Counted from the first letter of the stretch, positions 46,489 to 58,191 are shown. The stretch is 64,000 nucleotides of DNA from Psychrobacter glacincola (GCA_001411745.2 LIQB01000011.1:45247-109246); one strand, 5' to 3'. Made by a program: numbers and translations. Notes: a model not told the origin generated them from the letters alone.

Positions 46489-47301
46489 TTATTTAGAACG
46501 TATTAAGTCTCTTTCTACCGCTTTATACATGAGCAGACCCAAGAAGTTTACTGCAACTGTCCACTTTAAAAAATACGTTATATCGATATTATAAATAGGA
46601 TAACTGGGTGCTAAAGCATGCCGCATCAATTCAATATTATGAATATAAGGAATATATAATAAATAACTCAGATATGGCTCAGGAATAATATGGATAGAAT
46701 AAACTATGCCAGAACCAAAATATAAAATAGTAAAAACTAAACTTATGATTTTACTAATTTCACCACCATAATAACCGACAACCATCATAATCATTGCCAG
46801 ACCAAAGCCAAATAAGAATAGCGTTATCCAACAGAATAATACTATATGTAATTGTGAGAAACTAATAGATGTACCAATAAATGCCAACATCACCAAAAGT
46901 AGTAAGAAGGTAAAAAAGTAAATCACTAATTCCAAAAATGAGCGGGCAATAATGACATCGATATGACGCACAGCTCGGTACATTAGAAGACCCTGATTAG
47001 CTTCTACGGCACCCAATGCGCGTGTAGCAATAGTGCTCATCATTCGGAATGATACTAAACCTGCGACCAAGAATAATTTATAATCCATTCCTGGCAAAAC
47101 TCGAGCCATAATAGTACCAAATATGATCAAATAAACACCAACTTGAAAAAGTATTTCAAGTGGCGCCCACAGATAGCCCAAGCGATAACCACCAAAGCGC
47201 GTTTGCAGCTCACGCATCAGCAAAGCATGAAATGCGGCACCCATGACTTTTAGACCACTGCGATGCTTAATAGGACGATAAGGAGGTAGTTGTACAGACA
47301 T
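46489..47301 (-). CDS. kpsM: Capsule ABC exporter permease KpsM
   Basis: 270 residues with six hydrophobic helices. The ABC-2 type signature MRELQTRFGGYRLGYLWAPLEILFQVGVYL at the N-terminus is typical of KpsM/BexB proteins. It is the inner-membrane channel subunit that pairs with KpsT. It is the first gene of the six-gene kpsMTEDCS run. The gene is more AT-rich than kpsC or kpsD in its central part. Confidence 0.94.
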   Translation of the reverse strand: MSVQLPPYRPIKHRSGLKVMGAAFHALLMRELQTRFGGYRLGYLWAPLEILFQVGVYLIIFGTIMARVLPGMDYKLFLVAGLVSFRMMSTIATRALGAVEANQGLLMYRAVRHIDVIIARSFLELVIYFFTFLLLLVMLAFIGTSISFSQLHIVLFCWITLFLFGFGLAMIMMVVGYYGGEISKIISLVFTILYFGSGIVYSIHIIPEPYLSYLLYIPYIHNIELMRHALAPSYPIYNIDITYFLKWTVAVNFLGLLMYKAVERDLIRSK

Positions 47302-47481
47302 GGCGTTACAGGACTTTACCGAAAACAGCCCCTATGATAAGTAAGCGCGACATAAGTTACAACAATTAATCTGTACCTAAACAGATAAAGCTATGATTTA
47401 GCAAGAAATCAGTAGGTAATTATAATGTTTTATGGTGCGACTTGAGCCATTCACCATATTCTTAAATAATTTATTTTAGGC
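47302..47481 (-). promoter_or_regulatory. kps operon upstream region
   Basis: About 180 bp between kpsM and the tRNA terminator, AT-rich, presumably carrying the capsule promoter. No JUMPstart/ops element (ggcggtag) was seen. Confidence 0.35.
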
Positions 47482-47509
47482 AAAAAAAAACCAATCAAAT
47501 AATGATTGG
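47482..47509 (-). terminator. Intrinsic terminator after tRNA-Met
   Basis: On the minus strand, ccaatca/tgattgg (7 bp, 5-nt loop) is followed by nine T (47482-47490). It lies ~30 bp downstream of the tRNA 3' end. Confidence 0.85.
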
Positions 47510-47539
47510 CATTTTTAATATTACAGGTATTGCTAAAAA

Positions 47540-47616
47540 TGGTGGCGATGAAGAGACTTGAACTCTTGACCTCACGATTATGAGTCATGCGCTCTAACCA
47601 GCTGAGCTACATCGCC
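47540..47616 (-). tRNA. tRNA-Met (anticodon CAT)
   Basis: 77 nt, minus strand. The acceptor stem is ggcgatg/catcgcc, with CCA encoded (47540-47542). The D-arm is tagctcagctggttagagc. The anticodon loop ctcataa has CAT at 47580-47582. The T-loop is gttcaag. The overall sequence resembles elongator tRNA-Met. A lysidine-modified tRNA-Ile with the same anticodon is the only alternative and seems less likely from the acceptor stem. Confidence 0.93.
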
Positions 47617-47735
47617 ATTTTAGGATGCACATTTTACCCAAGCTGCTGACTATCGTCAACCCCTAAAGGGCATTTTTTGCAGAAAATATGAAATTTATTC
47701 AAATTAGCTGCATTTTTATCACGAACAATAAAAAA

Positions 47736-48120
<385 letters not shown>

Positions 48121-48183
48121 CGCTAGTATAGCAAAATTAATGAGGCTTTCGGAAAGTTTTTTTGTCTTATTTTTAGCACTGAT

Positions 48184-48903
48184 TTATACAAAGTTTTTAG
48201 GGAGTATAAAATCCATATTGCCACTGCCATCATGCTCTTGTACAGATAAGGCTAACCAATGCACAATTGGATAATGCTGTGCTAGATAGTTTTGTAGAAA
48301 ATCAATTGTGCTATTTGCAATCTCAACATCCGTCTGAGCAGCATCGTCATGGATATGATTATAAATGATACTATGTACCGATAACCCACGTGCTTTTATT
48401 GCTTCTAGACTTAGTAATGTATGATTGATGCTACCCAAACGACCAGAAGTAACCAAAATAATCGGATAGCCTTGAGCAGCAATATAATCTAAAATTAATA
48501 ACTGCTCCGTTATTGGCACGAGCAATCCACCAGCACCTTCTAAGAGCACCACATCGTAGCTTTGTTGCAATTGCTGCGTCGCTTTAGTAATCAATTCAGG
48601 ATTAAGAGTTTGCCCTGCAAGCTTGGCAGATAAATGCGGTGACGCAGGCTTCTCATAACGATATGGACAAGTGGTGAAATTGAGGTCGCAAGGTTGCAAC
48701 GGAAGGTTCATCAGCTGACGATGGATAATAATATCATCAGCAATTCCTATCTCGCCACTATCTAGATTTATTGCGACACCAGTTTGCACAAGCTTTTGGG
48801 TAATAACATTAATACCTTGCTGCATCAGCGCTTTGGCAATCATACCCGTCGCATAAGTTTTGCCGATGTCAGTATCGATACCGGAGATAAAGAGAACGCT
48901 CAT
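48184..48903 (-). CDS. bioD: Dethiobiotin synthase
   Basis: 239 residues from ATG 48903 (MSVLFISGIDTDIGKTYATG); the further-upstream frame has no initiation support. The P-loop GIDTDIGKT carries K15. LLEGAGGLLVPI and the ValThrSer motif ILVTSGRLGSINHTLL follow. It closes the ureido ring of biotin from DAPA, CO2 and ATP. The ATG overlaps the bioA stop as TAATG, so the two are translationally coupled. Confidence 0.94.
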   Translation of the reverse strand: MSVLFISGIDTDIGKTYATGMIAKALMQQGINVITQKLVQTGVAINLDSGEIGIADDIIIHRQLMNLPLQPCDLNFTTCPYRYEKPASPHLSAKLAGQTLNPELITKATQQLQQSYDVVLLEGAGGLLVPITEQLLILDYIAAQGYPIILVTSGRLGSINHTLLSLEAIKARGLSVHSIIYNHIHDDAAQTDVEIANSTIDFLQNYLAQHYPIVHWLALSVQEHDGSGNMDFILPKNFV

Positions 48904-50216
48904 TATTGACCTTCTTGCGTTAAATAAATACTGACTACTTTTAACAATGCTTGGCAAAGGGTAGCAAGTTCGTCATCTGTAATCACATAAGGCGGCATGA
49001 TATACACCAATTTACCAAACGGTCTGACCCAAATACTGTTTTCAATCAGCAAGGTTTGAAAGGTCGGCATATCAACCGCTTCATTTAGCTCAATGACGAC
49101 AACTGCGCCCAGACAGCGTACTTCCTTAACACCGTCTAGCTTTGCTGCTACAGCAAGTTGTTGTTCCATTATTGTTCGGATATTTGCTGTACGCGCTTCA
49201 ATATCATAGGACAGTATTAAATCAATTGAGGCACAAGCGACGGCACAAGCCAGCGGATTGCCCATAAAGGTCGGACCGTGCATCAGTGCCGGATAATCAC
49301 TTTGGCTAATGGTATCGGCAATTTCTCGAGTACACAATGTTGCGGCAAATGTCATATAACCGCCAGTTAATGCCTTGCCAATCGTCATGATATCAGGGCT
49401 GATACTCGCATGCTCACAAGCGAATAATTTGCCACTACGCCCAAAACCAGTCGCGATTTCATCGGCAATTAGTACTACTTTGTATTTATCACACAATTTG
49501 CGAAGCAGCTGCAAATACTGAGGACTATAAAAGCGCATCCCGCCTGCGCCTTGAATAATCGGCTCGATAATAAAACCGGCGAGCTGATGGCTATTTTTAT
49601 CAAAGAAATCCGTTAATTCATCATATTCAGACTGGCTAATATCACGCTCAAAGCCCATTGGCGGAGCTGGCACAAAATGCTGCATCGGTAACTGTTTACC
49701 ATACAAGCTGTGCATGCCATTGATAGGGTCGCAGACACTCATCGCATGCCACGTATCACCATAATAGCCAGAATGGGTCGAGGCAAATTGGCACTTTTGC
49801 GGACGCTTAGCAGCAATTTGATATTGCAATGCCATTTTTAATGCTACTTCTACCGCAATGCTGCCGCTATCGGCATAAAATATGGCATCCAGTCCAGCAG
49901 GCACAATTGACAGCAGTTTTTTGCCCAAGTCTATCGCGGGTTGATGAGTTAAGCCGCCAAACATGACGTGCGCCATTTTATCTAATTGTTCAATAATTGC
50001 CGCGTTCAGTTTTGGATGATTATAGCCATGGACACTCGCCCACCACGATGACATCCCATCGATCAGACGCGTACCATCTTGCGTGACGATATAAATACCA
50101 TCAGCGTGATCAATCACAATATTAGGATAAGTCGGCGGTAAGCTGGCGTACGGATGCCAGAGATGTTGCTGGTCAAAGTCGTTCGTTGATTTCGTAGATG
50201 AGAGTGATTCTGTCAT
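48903..50216 (-). CDS. bioA: Adenosylmethionine-8-amino-7-oxononanoate aminotransferase
   Basis: 437 residues, PLP fold type I (class III aminotransferase). Key motifs are HLWHPYASL (substrate), DGMSSWWASVHGYNHP, DSGSIAVEVALKMA (PLP phosphate), ADEIATGFGRSG (D252 binds the pyridine N) and IGKALTGG (PLP Lys281). It converts KAPA to DAPA. bioF, bioC and bioB are not in the window. It follows the ferredoxin gene by 3 bp, so all three form an operon. Confidence 0.95.
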   Translation of the reverse strand: MTESLSSTKSTNDFDQQHLWHPYASLPPTYPNIVIDHADGIYIVTQDGTRLIDGMSSWWASVHGYNHPKLNAAIIEQLDKMAHVMFGGLTHQPAIDLGKKLLSIVPAGLDAIFYADSGSIAVEVALKMALQYQIAAKRPQKCQFASTHSGYYGDTWHAMSVCDPINGMHSLYGKQLPMQHFVPAPPMGFERDISQSEYDELTDFFDKNSHQLAGFIIEPIIQGAGGMRFYSPQYLQLLRKLCDKYKVVLIADEIATGFGRSGKLFACEHASISPDIMTIGKALTGGYMTFAATLCTREIADTISQSDYPALMHGPTFMGNPLACAVACASIDLILSYDIEARTANIRTIMEQQLAVAAKLDGVKEVRCLGAVVVIELNEAVDMPTFQTLLIENSIWVRPFGKLVYIMPPYVITDDELATLCQALLKVVSIYLTQEGQ

Positions 50217-50219
50217 GTT

Positions 50220-50489
<270 letters not shown>

Positions 50490-50570
50490 TTATAGCACTT
50501 GTATCGTTGGCTTTGACGATTTCGATGCGTTTAAATGTTCGACACATCTTCATTGTCAGCAGGTATTTTG

Positions 50571-51445
<875 letters not shown>

Positions 51446-51922
51446 ATGTCAAAAAAATCAAAAAAACCAGAGAATCAAATTTGTGCCAATAAAAAAGCTC
51501 GACACGAGTATTTTATTGAAGAAACGTTTGAAGCAGGATTGTCGTTACAAGGTTGGGAAGTAAAAGCCATTCGTGCGGGCAAAATGACTATTACGGAAGC
51601 CTATATTATTTTTCGTAATAATGAGGCATTTATATTTGGTGCGCATATCCAGCCGCTACTATCCAGCTCGACGCATGTCAGCCCTGATAGTATCCGTACC
51701 CGTAAACTGCTGCTTAATCGCCGCGAAATCGAAAAGTTAATGGGTGCAGTCAACCAAAAAGGCTATGCCTGCGTACCGTTATCCTGCTATTGGAAAAACT
51801 CGTTGGTGAAATGTCAAATTGGCTTGGCACTGGGTAAAAAACAACACGACAAACGTAAAACGCTTAAAGACCGTGATTGGGAACGTGATAAGCAGCGTGG
51901 CTTTAAAAAAGATTTGGATTAA
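51446..51922 (+). CDS. smpB: tmRNA-binding protein SmpB
   Basis: 158 residues. Motifs [47 protein letters not shown] and the basic C-terminal tail [21 protein letters not shown] match SmpB throughout. It delivers tmRNA to stalled ribosomes. The start is supported by atggagaaatt before the ATG. The ssrA gene is not in the window. A strong terminator follows. Confidence 0.97.
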   Translation: MSKKSKKPENQICANKKARHEYFIEETFEAGLSLQGWEVKAIRAGKMTITEAYIIFRNNEAFIFGAHIQPLLSSSTHVSPDSIRTRKLLLNRREIEKLMGAVNQKGYACVPLSCYWKNSLVKCQIGLALGKKQHDKRKTLKDRDWERDKQRGFKKDLD

Positions 51923-51955
51923 AGCCATCTTTCAACAGATTGGTGTTAATCTTAA

Positions 51956-51996
51956 AAAAACGGACGATTCAGCATAGTGTTGAATCGTCCGTTTTT
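51956..51996. terminator. Bidirectional terminator after smpB/rarD
   Basis: A 16-bp stem, aaaaacggacgattca (51956-51971) with tgaatcgtccgttttt (51981-51996), around a 9-nt loop. It separates the converging smpB and rarD genes. Confidence 0.92.
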
Positions 51997-52026
51997 ATTT
52001 GTTCAATCTATTTTACTTATCAACCC

Positions 52027-53049
52027 TCAAACAACTGGCGCAATCTTTGTTGTTTGCGATTGTTTATGAGCGCTACGTAATTTGCGCACCCCATGAGCCA
52101 CTAAAAATGCGATGCCTACCCAAATCAAGCCATAGCTATAGATCATCGCCGATTCAAACGGGTTGCCTAATACGGTGATTGCCAATATGAATAATAAAGC
52201 AGGCTCCAAATAGCTCATCATGCCATAGACGTTGACTGGTAGCATCTGACTGGCATCGACATTGGTTTTCATGGCAAGCACGCTCATGACACCAAGTCCC
52301 GCCAGTATCAGGATAAAAAAGCCAGAACCGCTCACTAAGCTTAAACTGCTCGGCGCAAACAGCAATAAGTAAGCCAAAGCAAATGGTGCGAATATCGTCA
52401 AATCAACCAATAACCCAGTCACCGCGCCAATCCCTTGTATGCGGCGTAAAATATAATATAGCGGGTACGTGCCGCAGACCCAAAGCGTTGCCCAAGAGAC
52501 ACTTTGCGTACGAATGATTTCACTGCACACACCCACTGCTGCAAAAGCCACCGCTAGCCATTGCAGGCGGCTTAGTTTTTCGCCAAACAAGACGCAACCA
52601 AACACTACCATCATGAGTGGGAATAAAAAATAACCCATCGCGGTTTGTACGCCCTGCCCATTGACTGGTGCCCACATAAACAACCAAAACTGGCTTAAGA
52701 ATATAGGTGTCGGTAATAATAACCACGCCCATTGTTTAACTGTGCCTAGCGCTTTGAGCTTATCAATATGCGAACTCAAGCGCCCACTGATCAGCAAATA
52801 GCCTATCAATGCCGCCCACATTGCTAGCATACGCCAGATAAACACTTGCGTACCTGACAATGGTGCTAAAAAGCTGCTATAAGCATAAAGTACGCCAAAT
52901 AATAAATTCGACAACACCGCTAACGCTACGCCCAATATTAATGTGCGTTGCTGTGCGCTACCCGCCGTCCAAATCACTGGCAATGGCAAGCGCGAGACAG
53001 TCGTTGCTAGCGTATTTGCAAAGACAGTAGAAAGCATTGAAGTAGACAT
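52027..53049 (-). CDS. rarD: RarD-type EamA family permease
   Basis: 340 residues with ten hydrophobic helices in two EamA halves. GVALAVLSNLLFGVLYAYSSFLAPLSGTQVFIWRMLAM and GYFLFPLMMVVFGCVLFGEKLSRLQWLAV are typical of RarD. Transported substrates are not established for this subgroup; amino acids or metabolites are likely. It is divergent from an Lrp/AsnC-type regulator gene, which often controls such exporters. Low-complexity TTGYTAR repeats fill part of the shared upstream region. Confidence 0.88.
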   Translation of the reverse strand: MSTSMLSTVFANTLATTVSRLPLPVIWTAGSAQQRTLILGVALAVLSNLLFGVLYAYSSFLAPLSGTQVFIWRMLAMWAALIGYLLISGRLSSHIDKLKALGTVKQWAWLLLPTPIFLSQFWLFMWAPVNGQGVQTAMGYFLFPLMMVVFGCVLFGEKLSRLQWLAVAFAAVGVCSEIIRTQSVSWATLWVCGTYPLYYILRRIQGIGAVTGLLVDLTIFAPFALAYLLLFAPSSLSLVSGSGFFILILAGLGVMSVLAMKTNVDASQMLPVNVYGMMSYLEPALLFILAITVLGNPFESAMIYSYGLIWVGIAFLVAHGVRKLRSAHKQSQTTKIAPVV

Positions 53050-53339
53050 AAAAGCACCGTAAGTTTAAATAGATATTAGAAAACCAGCTGTGAGCTTTTA
53101 CTTGTTAGGGTTAAGCTTTGGTTGCTAGGCTTTAATTGCTAATTTTTGGTTGTTAGACCTTGATTAATAGCACCTATTTTACTGAGTGTCGGTGAGATAT
53201 TATTGCTATAAAAACCTATTTATGAATAAATCTATCTTATTAATCACTTAAAAATAAATATTTTCTTAAATTTTGACTTATAGTGATAATAATTATAAAA
53301 AATCCAGTGAATAAAATGCTTTCTAAAAGAGAGAACACC
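53050..53339. promoter_or_regulatory. Divergent rarD/lrp-like control region with TTGYTAR repeats
   Basis: Four copies of TTGYTAR start at 53102, 53122, 53136 and 53150, with a weaker TTGATTA at 53160. They are spaced mostly by 14 bp on the rarD-proximal side. They could be half-sites for the adjacent Lrp-like regulator, or slipped duplications. No ORF. Confidence 0.5.
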
Positions 53340-53807
53340 ATGAGCCAAGTTTTAGATGATATCGATAAAGCGATTTTAAATTTATTACAGGACGATGCGA
53401 CCTTGCCATTAAAAACCGTGGCAGAACAAGTGCATGTGTCTATCGCTACTGCCCAGCGCCGTATTCAAGCATTAATCAGCAATGGCGTCATTACCAAGCA
53501 AGTCGCTATCGTTGACCCAAATAAGGTTGGCTACGGGCTTACGGCAGTGGTGATGATAGAGATGGCGCGCTCAAACACTTCGATGCAACATCGGTTTGAG
53601 CGCTTGATGAATACACAACCACAAGTGATGAGCTGTTATGAGGTGTCCGGTGATGCGGATTTTATGTTGATGGTCAATGCCAAAAATATGAGTGATTACC
53701 ATCGCTTCACGACTGGTTTGCTCACCTATGAGAATAATGTGCGCAACTTTAAAAGCCAATTTGTGATGAACTTTACTAAAAGTGGGACAAAGATTTTGCT
53801 CGATTAA
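53340..53807 (+). CDS. Lrp/AsnC family transcriptional regulator
   Basis: 155 residues from ATG 53340 (ribosome binding site aaaagagagaa). Two other in-frame starts lie upstream at 53283 and 53316. The N-terminal winged HTH (IDKAILNLLQDDATLPLKTVAEQVHVSIATAQRRIQAL) is followed by a C-terminal RAM/AsnC ligand-binding fold. It is predicted to sense an amino acid and control the divergent rarD. Confidence 0.9.
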   Translation: MSQVLDDIDKAILNLLQDDATLPLKTVAEQVHVSIATAQRRIQALISNGVITKQVAIVDPNKVGYGLTAVVMIEMARSNTSMQHRFERLMNTQPQVMSCYEVSGDADFMLMVNAKNMSDYHRFTTGLLTYENNVRNFKSQFVMNFTKSGTKILLD

Positions 53808-53949
53808 TTTGATTATGAAAACTGCTTGGCTGTTTAATTAAAAGTAGATAAGTCGCGGTCAAACAAGGTACGATATCAACGAAAGTTTGGCAGTAAATAA
53901 TAGATGCCGCACCAGTAGTCCATCGCCTAGTAGACAAGGAAGCCTTACC

Positions 53950-54705
53950 ATGATTAAAAACACCCGTACCATTAGAAAAGAAGAAAGTAATAATCCAGTA
54001 CTAAAAGCATTAAGCTTTAAGACAGTGATAGTCGGTACATCACTTGCGGCATTGCTAGCCAGCTCTGGCTGTGCAACCAGTTCATTATTAGACAGTGACA
54101 ATCGAGTCAGCACAACGACAACTAAAAGTGTGTTGTCAGAAGATCAAATTGTGGCCTTTGGTCGCCCTGCACAGGCATTACCAAAAATGCCAAATGCGAC
54201 GATGGTTATCGTTGGCGAAAAGAACAGCTATGTGCTGACCCAAGGTGGGACAGAGATGGTGAATTTACTGACCAATTTGACACCAAAAAATATCCAAGTC
54301 GATAATGAGATGAATTTTTATGTGCCCAATAATGATGGCTACTTTCAGGGAGAGATGAAGCTGTCTTATGCCAAACTAAAAGATGAATTTAAACGTTCTG
54401 ACTATCAGTTCTTTTTGCAAAACAACGGCAAAGAATGTACCTCAGCCAGTGACCAGCGTATCAATGCTCAGCGTTTTTGCTTTAGCATTCCTGTCAAAGG
54501 CGCTATTTATCCGCAAGTGAGTAATCTCAGCTTAATCCAATCCAATTATCGCCCTTTAACTAAGCCTTATACGGTGAGCTTTTATACCCAAAGTCAGCAA
54601 AATCAAGTGTCTCGTAGTGGCGCAAATACAGCTCAGAAGCTGGTTTTATTGCCTTTTGCCTTAGCTTTTGACGTTGTCACTTTCCCATTTCAGTTATTAG
54701 AGTAG
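53950..54705 (+). CDS. Hypothetical lipoprotein
   Basis: 251 residues from ATG 53950, supported by acaaggaagcctt. The signal peptide has lipobox ASSGC, so the protein is probably acylated and periplasmic. The mature domain shows no motif I know; GKECTSASDQRINAQRFCFSIPVKG has two Cys that may pair. It ends in a hydrophobic tail (LVLLPFALAFDVVTFPFQLLE). A terminator lies about 160 bp downstream. The family is unknown to me. Confidence 0.8.
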   Translation: MIKNTRTIRKEESNNPVLKALSFKTVIVGTSLAALLASSGCATSSLLDSDNRVSTTTTKSVLSEDQIVAFGRPAQALPKMPNATMVIVGEKNSYVLTQGGTEMVNLLTNLTPKNIQVDNEMNFYVPNNDGYFQGEMKLSYAKLKDEFKRSDYQFFLQNNGKECTSASDQRINAQRFCFSIPVKGAIYPQVSNLSLIQSNYRPLTKPYTVSFYTQSQQNQVSRSGANTAQKLVLLPFALAFDVVTFPFQLLE

Positions 54706-54868
54706 TAAATCCTTACTATAAACGATGATTTGAAATAAAGATGCGCTTAGTTCCTAGAAGCCTTTTTATTCATAGATTACTTAAACTATCAATAACTTAT
54801 CGTCAATCCTTTGTCATCGTTTATGACATCATGAAGACAATTCATGTTAAAATGAGCGCTTTTAAATG

Positions 54869-54904
54869 AGCCGTTAATATTTTTAATGAATAACGGCTTT
54901 TTTT
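54869..54904 (+). terminator. Intrinsic terminator downstream of the lipoprotein gene
   Basis: agccgtta (54869-54876) and taacggct (54891-54898) form an 8-bp stem followed by T7. It lies 32 bp upstream of the ygiQ ATG, so it also acts as a leader-region terminator there. Confidence 0.8.
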
Positions 54905-54935
54905 AGTGCCATTTTTCTAATTAACAGGTCCGCTC

Positions 54936-57395
54936 ATGTCTGCCGATACCATCGCCCGCACCGCCTTTAAACAAGGCACCAAACCACTTTACGACTACGA
55001 CAAACATTGGGCGAGCTGCTATGAGCCTGCGCCTTATTTGCCAATGAGCCGCAAAGAGATGGACGATTTGGGCTGGGATGCCTGTGATGTCATCATCATT
55101 TCAGGCGATGCGTATGTCGATCACCCAAGCTTTGGTATGGCGATTATCGGTCGTCTACTAGAGTCACAAGGCTTTCGTGTGGGTATCATTGCTCAGCCAG
55201 ATTGGAAGAGCAAAGACGCGTTTATGGAATTGGGTAAACCTGTCTATGCTTACGGCGTGACCGCAGGCAACATGGACAGCATGATCAACCGCTATACCGC
55301 CGATCGCAAGATTCGTAGCGATGATGCGTACTCGCCGGGCAACGTGGCAAATAAACGCCCTGACCGCGCCGCTATCGTCTATAGCCAGCGCTGCCGCGAA
55401 GCTTATCCTGATGTGCCAATTATCTTAGGCGGTATCGAAGGGAGTCTACGCCGTATCGCTCATTATGATTACTGGTCGGATAGAGTCCGCCGCAGTATTT
55501 TGATGGATGCCCGTGCCGATGTTTTATTGTACGGTAATGCTGAGCGCGCCATCGTCGATGTGGTACATGGTCTGTCTAAAGGCTACAGCTTTGAGCAAAT
55601 GAGTAAATTGCGCGGTACCTCATATCTATTGACGCCAACGCGCCGCCATTGGCAAGACGATATGACTGAAGTTGCTAGTAATGACGTCGATACCGTTGGC
55701 CGTGTTGACCCGATTATCAATCCGTATGTGATGACCGAAGACGTGGATCAATGCTCCATCGAGCAAGACAAACCCAGCGATTCACCAATTGGGCAAGCGC
55801 TCTCAGGAATGGCTTCACAGTATCCGGGCTTTGTGTCTGAACCAGTTGCCAATAAAATTCTAAATGCTGAGCAAGTTGACGAAGAAACGCAAGTGGTGCA
55901 AATGCGTGGTTTTGATAAGCCAATGACGGCGCGTAAGCATAAAATAAAAATGCCGCCACGTGAAAAGACGGTCATTCGTCTGCCTGATTATGAGCACGTC
56001 AAATCTGACCCTGTGCTCTATGCTCATGCCAGCCGTATCTTACATCTTGAGACCAATCCGGGTAATGCCCGTGCCCTCGTGCAACGTCATAGTAGCGGCG
56101 CTGGTAACTCACACACCTCCATCGATGTCTGGCTCAATCCCCCACCGATTCCGCTCTCGACCGAAGAGATGGATTATGTGTTTGACTTGCCGTACGCACG
56201 TTTGCCGCATCCAAGCTATGTCGATGCACGCATCCCTGCTTATGACATGATTAAATTCTCAGTCAATATCATGCGCGGCTGTTTTGGTGGTTGTACTTTC
56301 TGCTCGATCACTGAGCACGAAGGACGCATTATCCAAAACCGCTCGGAAGAATCTATCCTACGAGAAGTCGAAGCCATTCGTGATACCGCACCTAACTACA
56401 CTGGCGTTATCTCTGACCTTGGCGGGCCAACGGCCAATATGTATCGTCTGAGCTGTAAAGACGAGACCATTGAAAAGAATTGCCGTAAGCCATCTTGTGT
56501 CTATCCTGACGTCTGCGAAAACTTGATTACCGATCACAGTAATTTGACTAAGTTGTATCGCAAAGCCCGTGATATCAAGGGCGTGAAAAAGATTCTTATC
56601 GCTTCTGGCTTACGCTATGACTTGGCGGTAAAAGACCCTGAGTATGTCAAAGAATTGGTCAGCCATCATGTCGGTGGTTATCTAAAAATTGCGCCTGAAC
56701 ATTCAGAAGAAAACGTCTTATCGAAAATGATGAAGCCGGGCATGGGCAGCTATGATAAATTCAAAGCCATGTTTGAGCAGTACAGCCAAGAAGCAGGTAA
56801 AGAGCAATATCTGATTCCTTACTTTATCGCCGCGCATCCGGGCACGAAAGATGAGGATATGATGAACCTTGCGCTGTGGCTAAAAAGCCACGGCTACCGC
56901 GCTGACCAAGTGCAAGCGTTTTATCCTAGCCCGATGGCGACAGCGACCACCATGTATCACACGCACAAAGATCCACTGCATAAGATCAGCCGTGATGAAG
57001 GTGACATGGATATCGTCAAATCTGGTAAGCAGCGCAAATTGCATAAAGCGTTCTTGCGCTATCACGATCCAAAAAACTGGGTATTATTGCGTAAAGCTCT
57101 GCAAGATATGGGTCGTGGTGATTTGATTGGTAAAAACCGTGGTTGCTTAATCCCGCCATTCAACGCCAGTTTAGAAGGGCGCGATGCGGCACAAGACAGC
57201 TATCAATCGGCGCGTAAAAAGAACAGCCGCCTAGGTAATGACTCGGTGAAGCGTAATAATAATTCGTCAACCAATGGCGCATCCGCTAAAGGCGCTGCGA
57301 GTCAAAACACGGTCAGCAAAAATACCAAAAAGCGCGTGAGCAAAGGCAATTTCCAAACCCAGCATACTGGTCTGCCACCGCGTAAAACCAAGTAG
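54936..57395 (+). CDS. ygiQ: YgiQ-family radical SAM protein
   Basis: 819 residues. An N-terminal cobalamin-binding-like region ([25 protein letters not shown]) and UPF0313 signature segments ([23 protein letters not shown]) precede a radical SAM core with [19 protein letters not shown]; the cluster ligands are C449, C453 and C456. The C-terminal ~90 residues are basic and low in complexity (Lys/Ser/Asn). The reaction is unknown; the family is widespread in gammaproteobacteria. The start is supported by aacaggtccgctc before ATG 54936. Confidence 0.93.
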   Translation: MSADTIARTAFKQGTKPLYDYDKHWASCYEPAPYLPMSRKEMDDLGWDACDVIIISGDAYVDHPSFGMAIIGRLLESQGFRVGIIAQPDWKSKDAFMELGKPVYAYGVTAGNMDSMINRYTADRKIRSDDAYSPGNVANKRPDRAAIVYSQRCREAYPDVPIILGGIEGSLRRIAHYDYWSDRVRRSILMDARADVLLYGNAERAIVDVVHGLSKGYSFEQMSKLRGTSYLLTPTRRHWQDDMTEVASNDVDTVGRVDPIINPYVMTEDVDQCSIEQDKPSDSPIGQALSGMASQYPGFVSEPVANKILNAEQVDEETQVVQMRGFDKPMTARKHKIKMPPREKTVIRLPDYEHVKSDPVLYAHASRILHLETNPGNARALVQRHSSGAGNSHTSIDVWLNPPPIPLSTEEMDYVFDLPYARLPHPSYVDARIPAYDMIKFSVNIMRGCFGGCTFCSITEHEGRIIQNRSEESILREVEAIRDTAPNYTGVISDLGGPTANMYRLSCKDETIEKNCRKPSCVYPDVCENLITDHSNLTKLYRKARDIKGVKKILIASGLRYDLAVKDPEYVKELVSHHVGGYLKIAPEHSEENVLSKMMKPGMGSYDKFKAMFEQYSQEAGKEQYLIPYFIAAHPGTKDEDMMNLALWLKSHGYRADQVQAFYPSPMATATTMYHTHKDPLHKISRDEGDMDIVKSGKQRKLHKAFLRYHDPKNWVLLRKALQDMGRGDLIGKNRGCLIPPFNASLEGRDAAQDSYQSARKKNSRLGNDSVKRNNNSSTNGASAKGAASQNTVSKNTKKRVSKGNFQTQHTGLPPRKTK

Positions 57396-57729
57396 TTAAA
57401 GTCCTGTATCTCAGTGCTAAATACAGATACTTAAATGAGTGACGAACACTTATTTAAGCCCATAAAAAAGCGTCTATCGGTCAAAAGATCGATAGGCGCT
57501 TTTTCCTTTGAAGCGGCTTATTTTTAATAAATGCATAATCAAAGCTCAAATACCGACCAAAACGCACCAAATGATGCGTTACATTAGTCAGTGATTAAGT
57601 AACTTAATGAACACGTAACAAACAATTTCTAACATTCTTCAAGCGCTGTTTTCGTTACCATATGCGCTATATGCTTAACGCATTATTAAAAATAAATACA
57701 TTATGATTTTTATATCTTTGGAGAATGCC
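57396..57729. other. Intergenic region after ygiQ with terminator
   Basis: 334 bp. An intrinsic terminator lies at 57464-57505 (aaaaagcg tctatcg with cgatagg cgcttttt, one G-U pair, then T). The remaining ~200 bp is AT-rich and should hold the promoter of the next lipoprotein gene. Confidence 0.7.
57464..57505 (+). terminator. Intrinsic terminator of ygiQ
   Basis: A long stem, aaaaaagcgtctatcg with cgataggcgcttttt, one T-G wobble, loop ~10 nt, followed by T. About 70 bp after the ygiQ stop. Confidence 0.88.
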
Positions 57730-58143
57730 ATGAACACCCTAACTAAATTTGCTGTTGCGCTACCTACCCTTGCCCTATTAAGTGCTTGTGCGACCACGGC
57801 TCCTACTACGCCAAATGCATCAAACACGCCTGCATCAGAAAGCGTCACCGATGCCGCTTATGATCGTATGGCACCAGCACCTTATACCTGTACTGACGAC
57901 AGCACCATCATGGCTAAGCAATCTATCAATAAAAAACAAGTGATGCTCAATGCGACCTTGCCTAAAGTAAAATGGGCTGAGCAACCAATCATCTTAAATG
58001 GTGATGTACAAGGTGATACTGCAAGCTACGTTAATGAGTCAAATCCAGAAGCTGTCTATGCATGGCACATGAAAGGCGACAAAGGTATTTTTGCCATCAA
58101 ATGGGCAAACGGTAAAGAATATCAAGTAAACTGCCAAATCTAA
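57730..58143 (+). CDS. Small lipoprotein, possibly MliC-like lysozyme-inhibitor fold
   Basis: 137 residues from ATG 57730 (ggagaatgcc before it). The signal peptide has lipobox LSAC. A Thr/Asn/Pro linker precedes a ~90-residue domain with Cys in PYTCTDD and VNCQI, likely disulfide-bonded, and YAWHMKGDKGIFAIKW. The YxC...W..KGd.g pattern is loosely that of membrane-bound C-type lysozyme inhibitors (MliC), but the conserved Ser/Lys of that family is not certain. Function by inference only. Confidence 0.65.
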   Translation: MNTLTKFAVALPTLALLSACATTAPTTPNASNTPASESVTDAAYDRMAPAPYTCTDDSTIMAKQSINKKQVMLNATLPKVKWAEQPIILNGDVQGDTASYVNESNPEAVYAWHMKGDKGIFAIKWANGKEYQVNCQI

Positions 58144-58191
58144 TTAGCTAGCTATAAACAGTCTGCCAGTTGTAAAAAATTAGCTACTTAT

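Noticed and set aside
47302..47480. JUMPstart/ops element upstream of kpsM
   Set aside because: No ggcggtag-like sequence was found.
53887..53949. Upstream extension of the lipoprotein gene to 53887
   Set aside because: The internal ATG at 53950 has a clear ribosome binding site and gives a normal lipoprotein signal; the extension would bury it.
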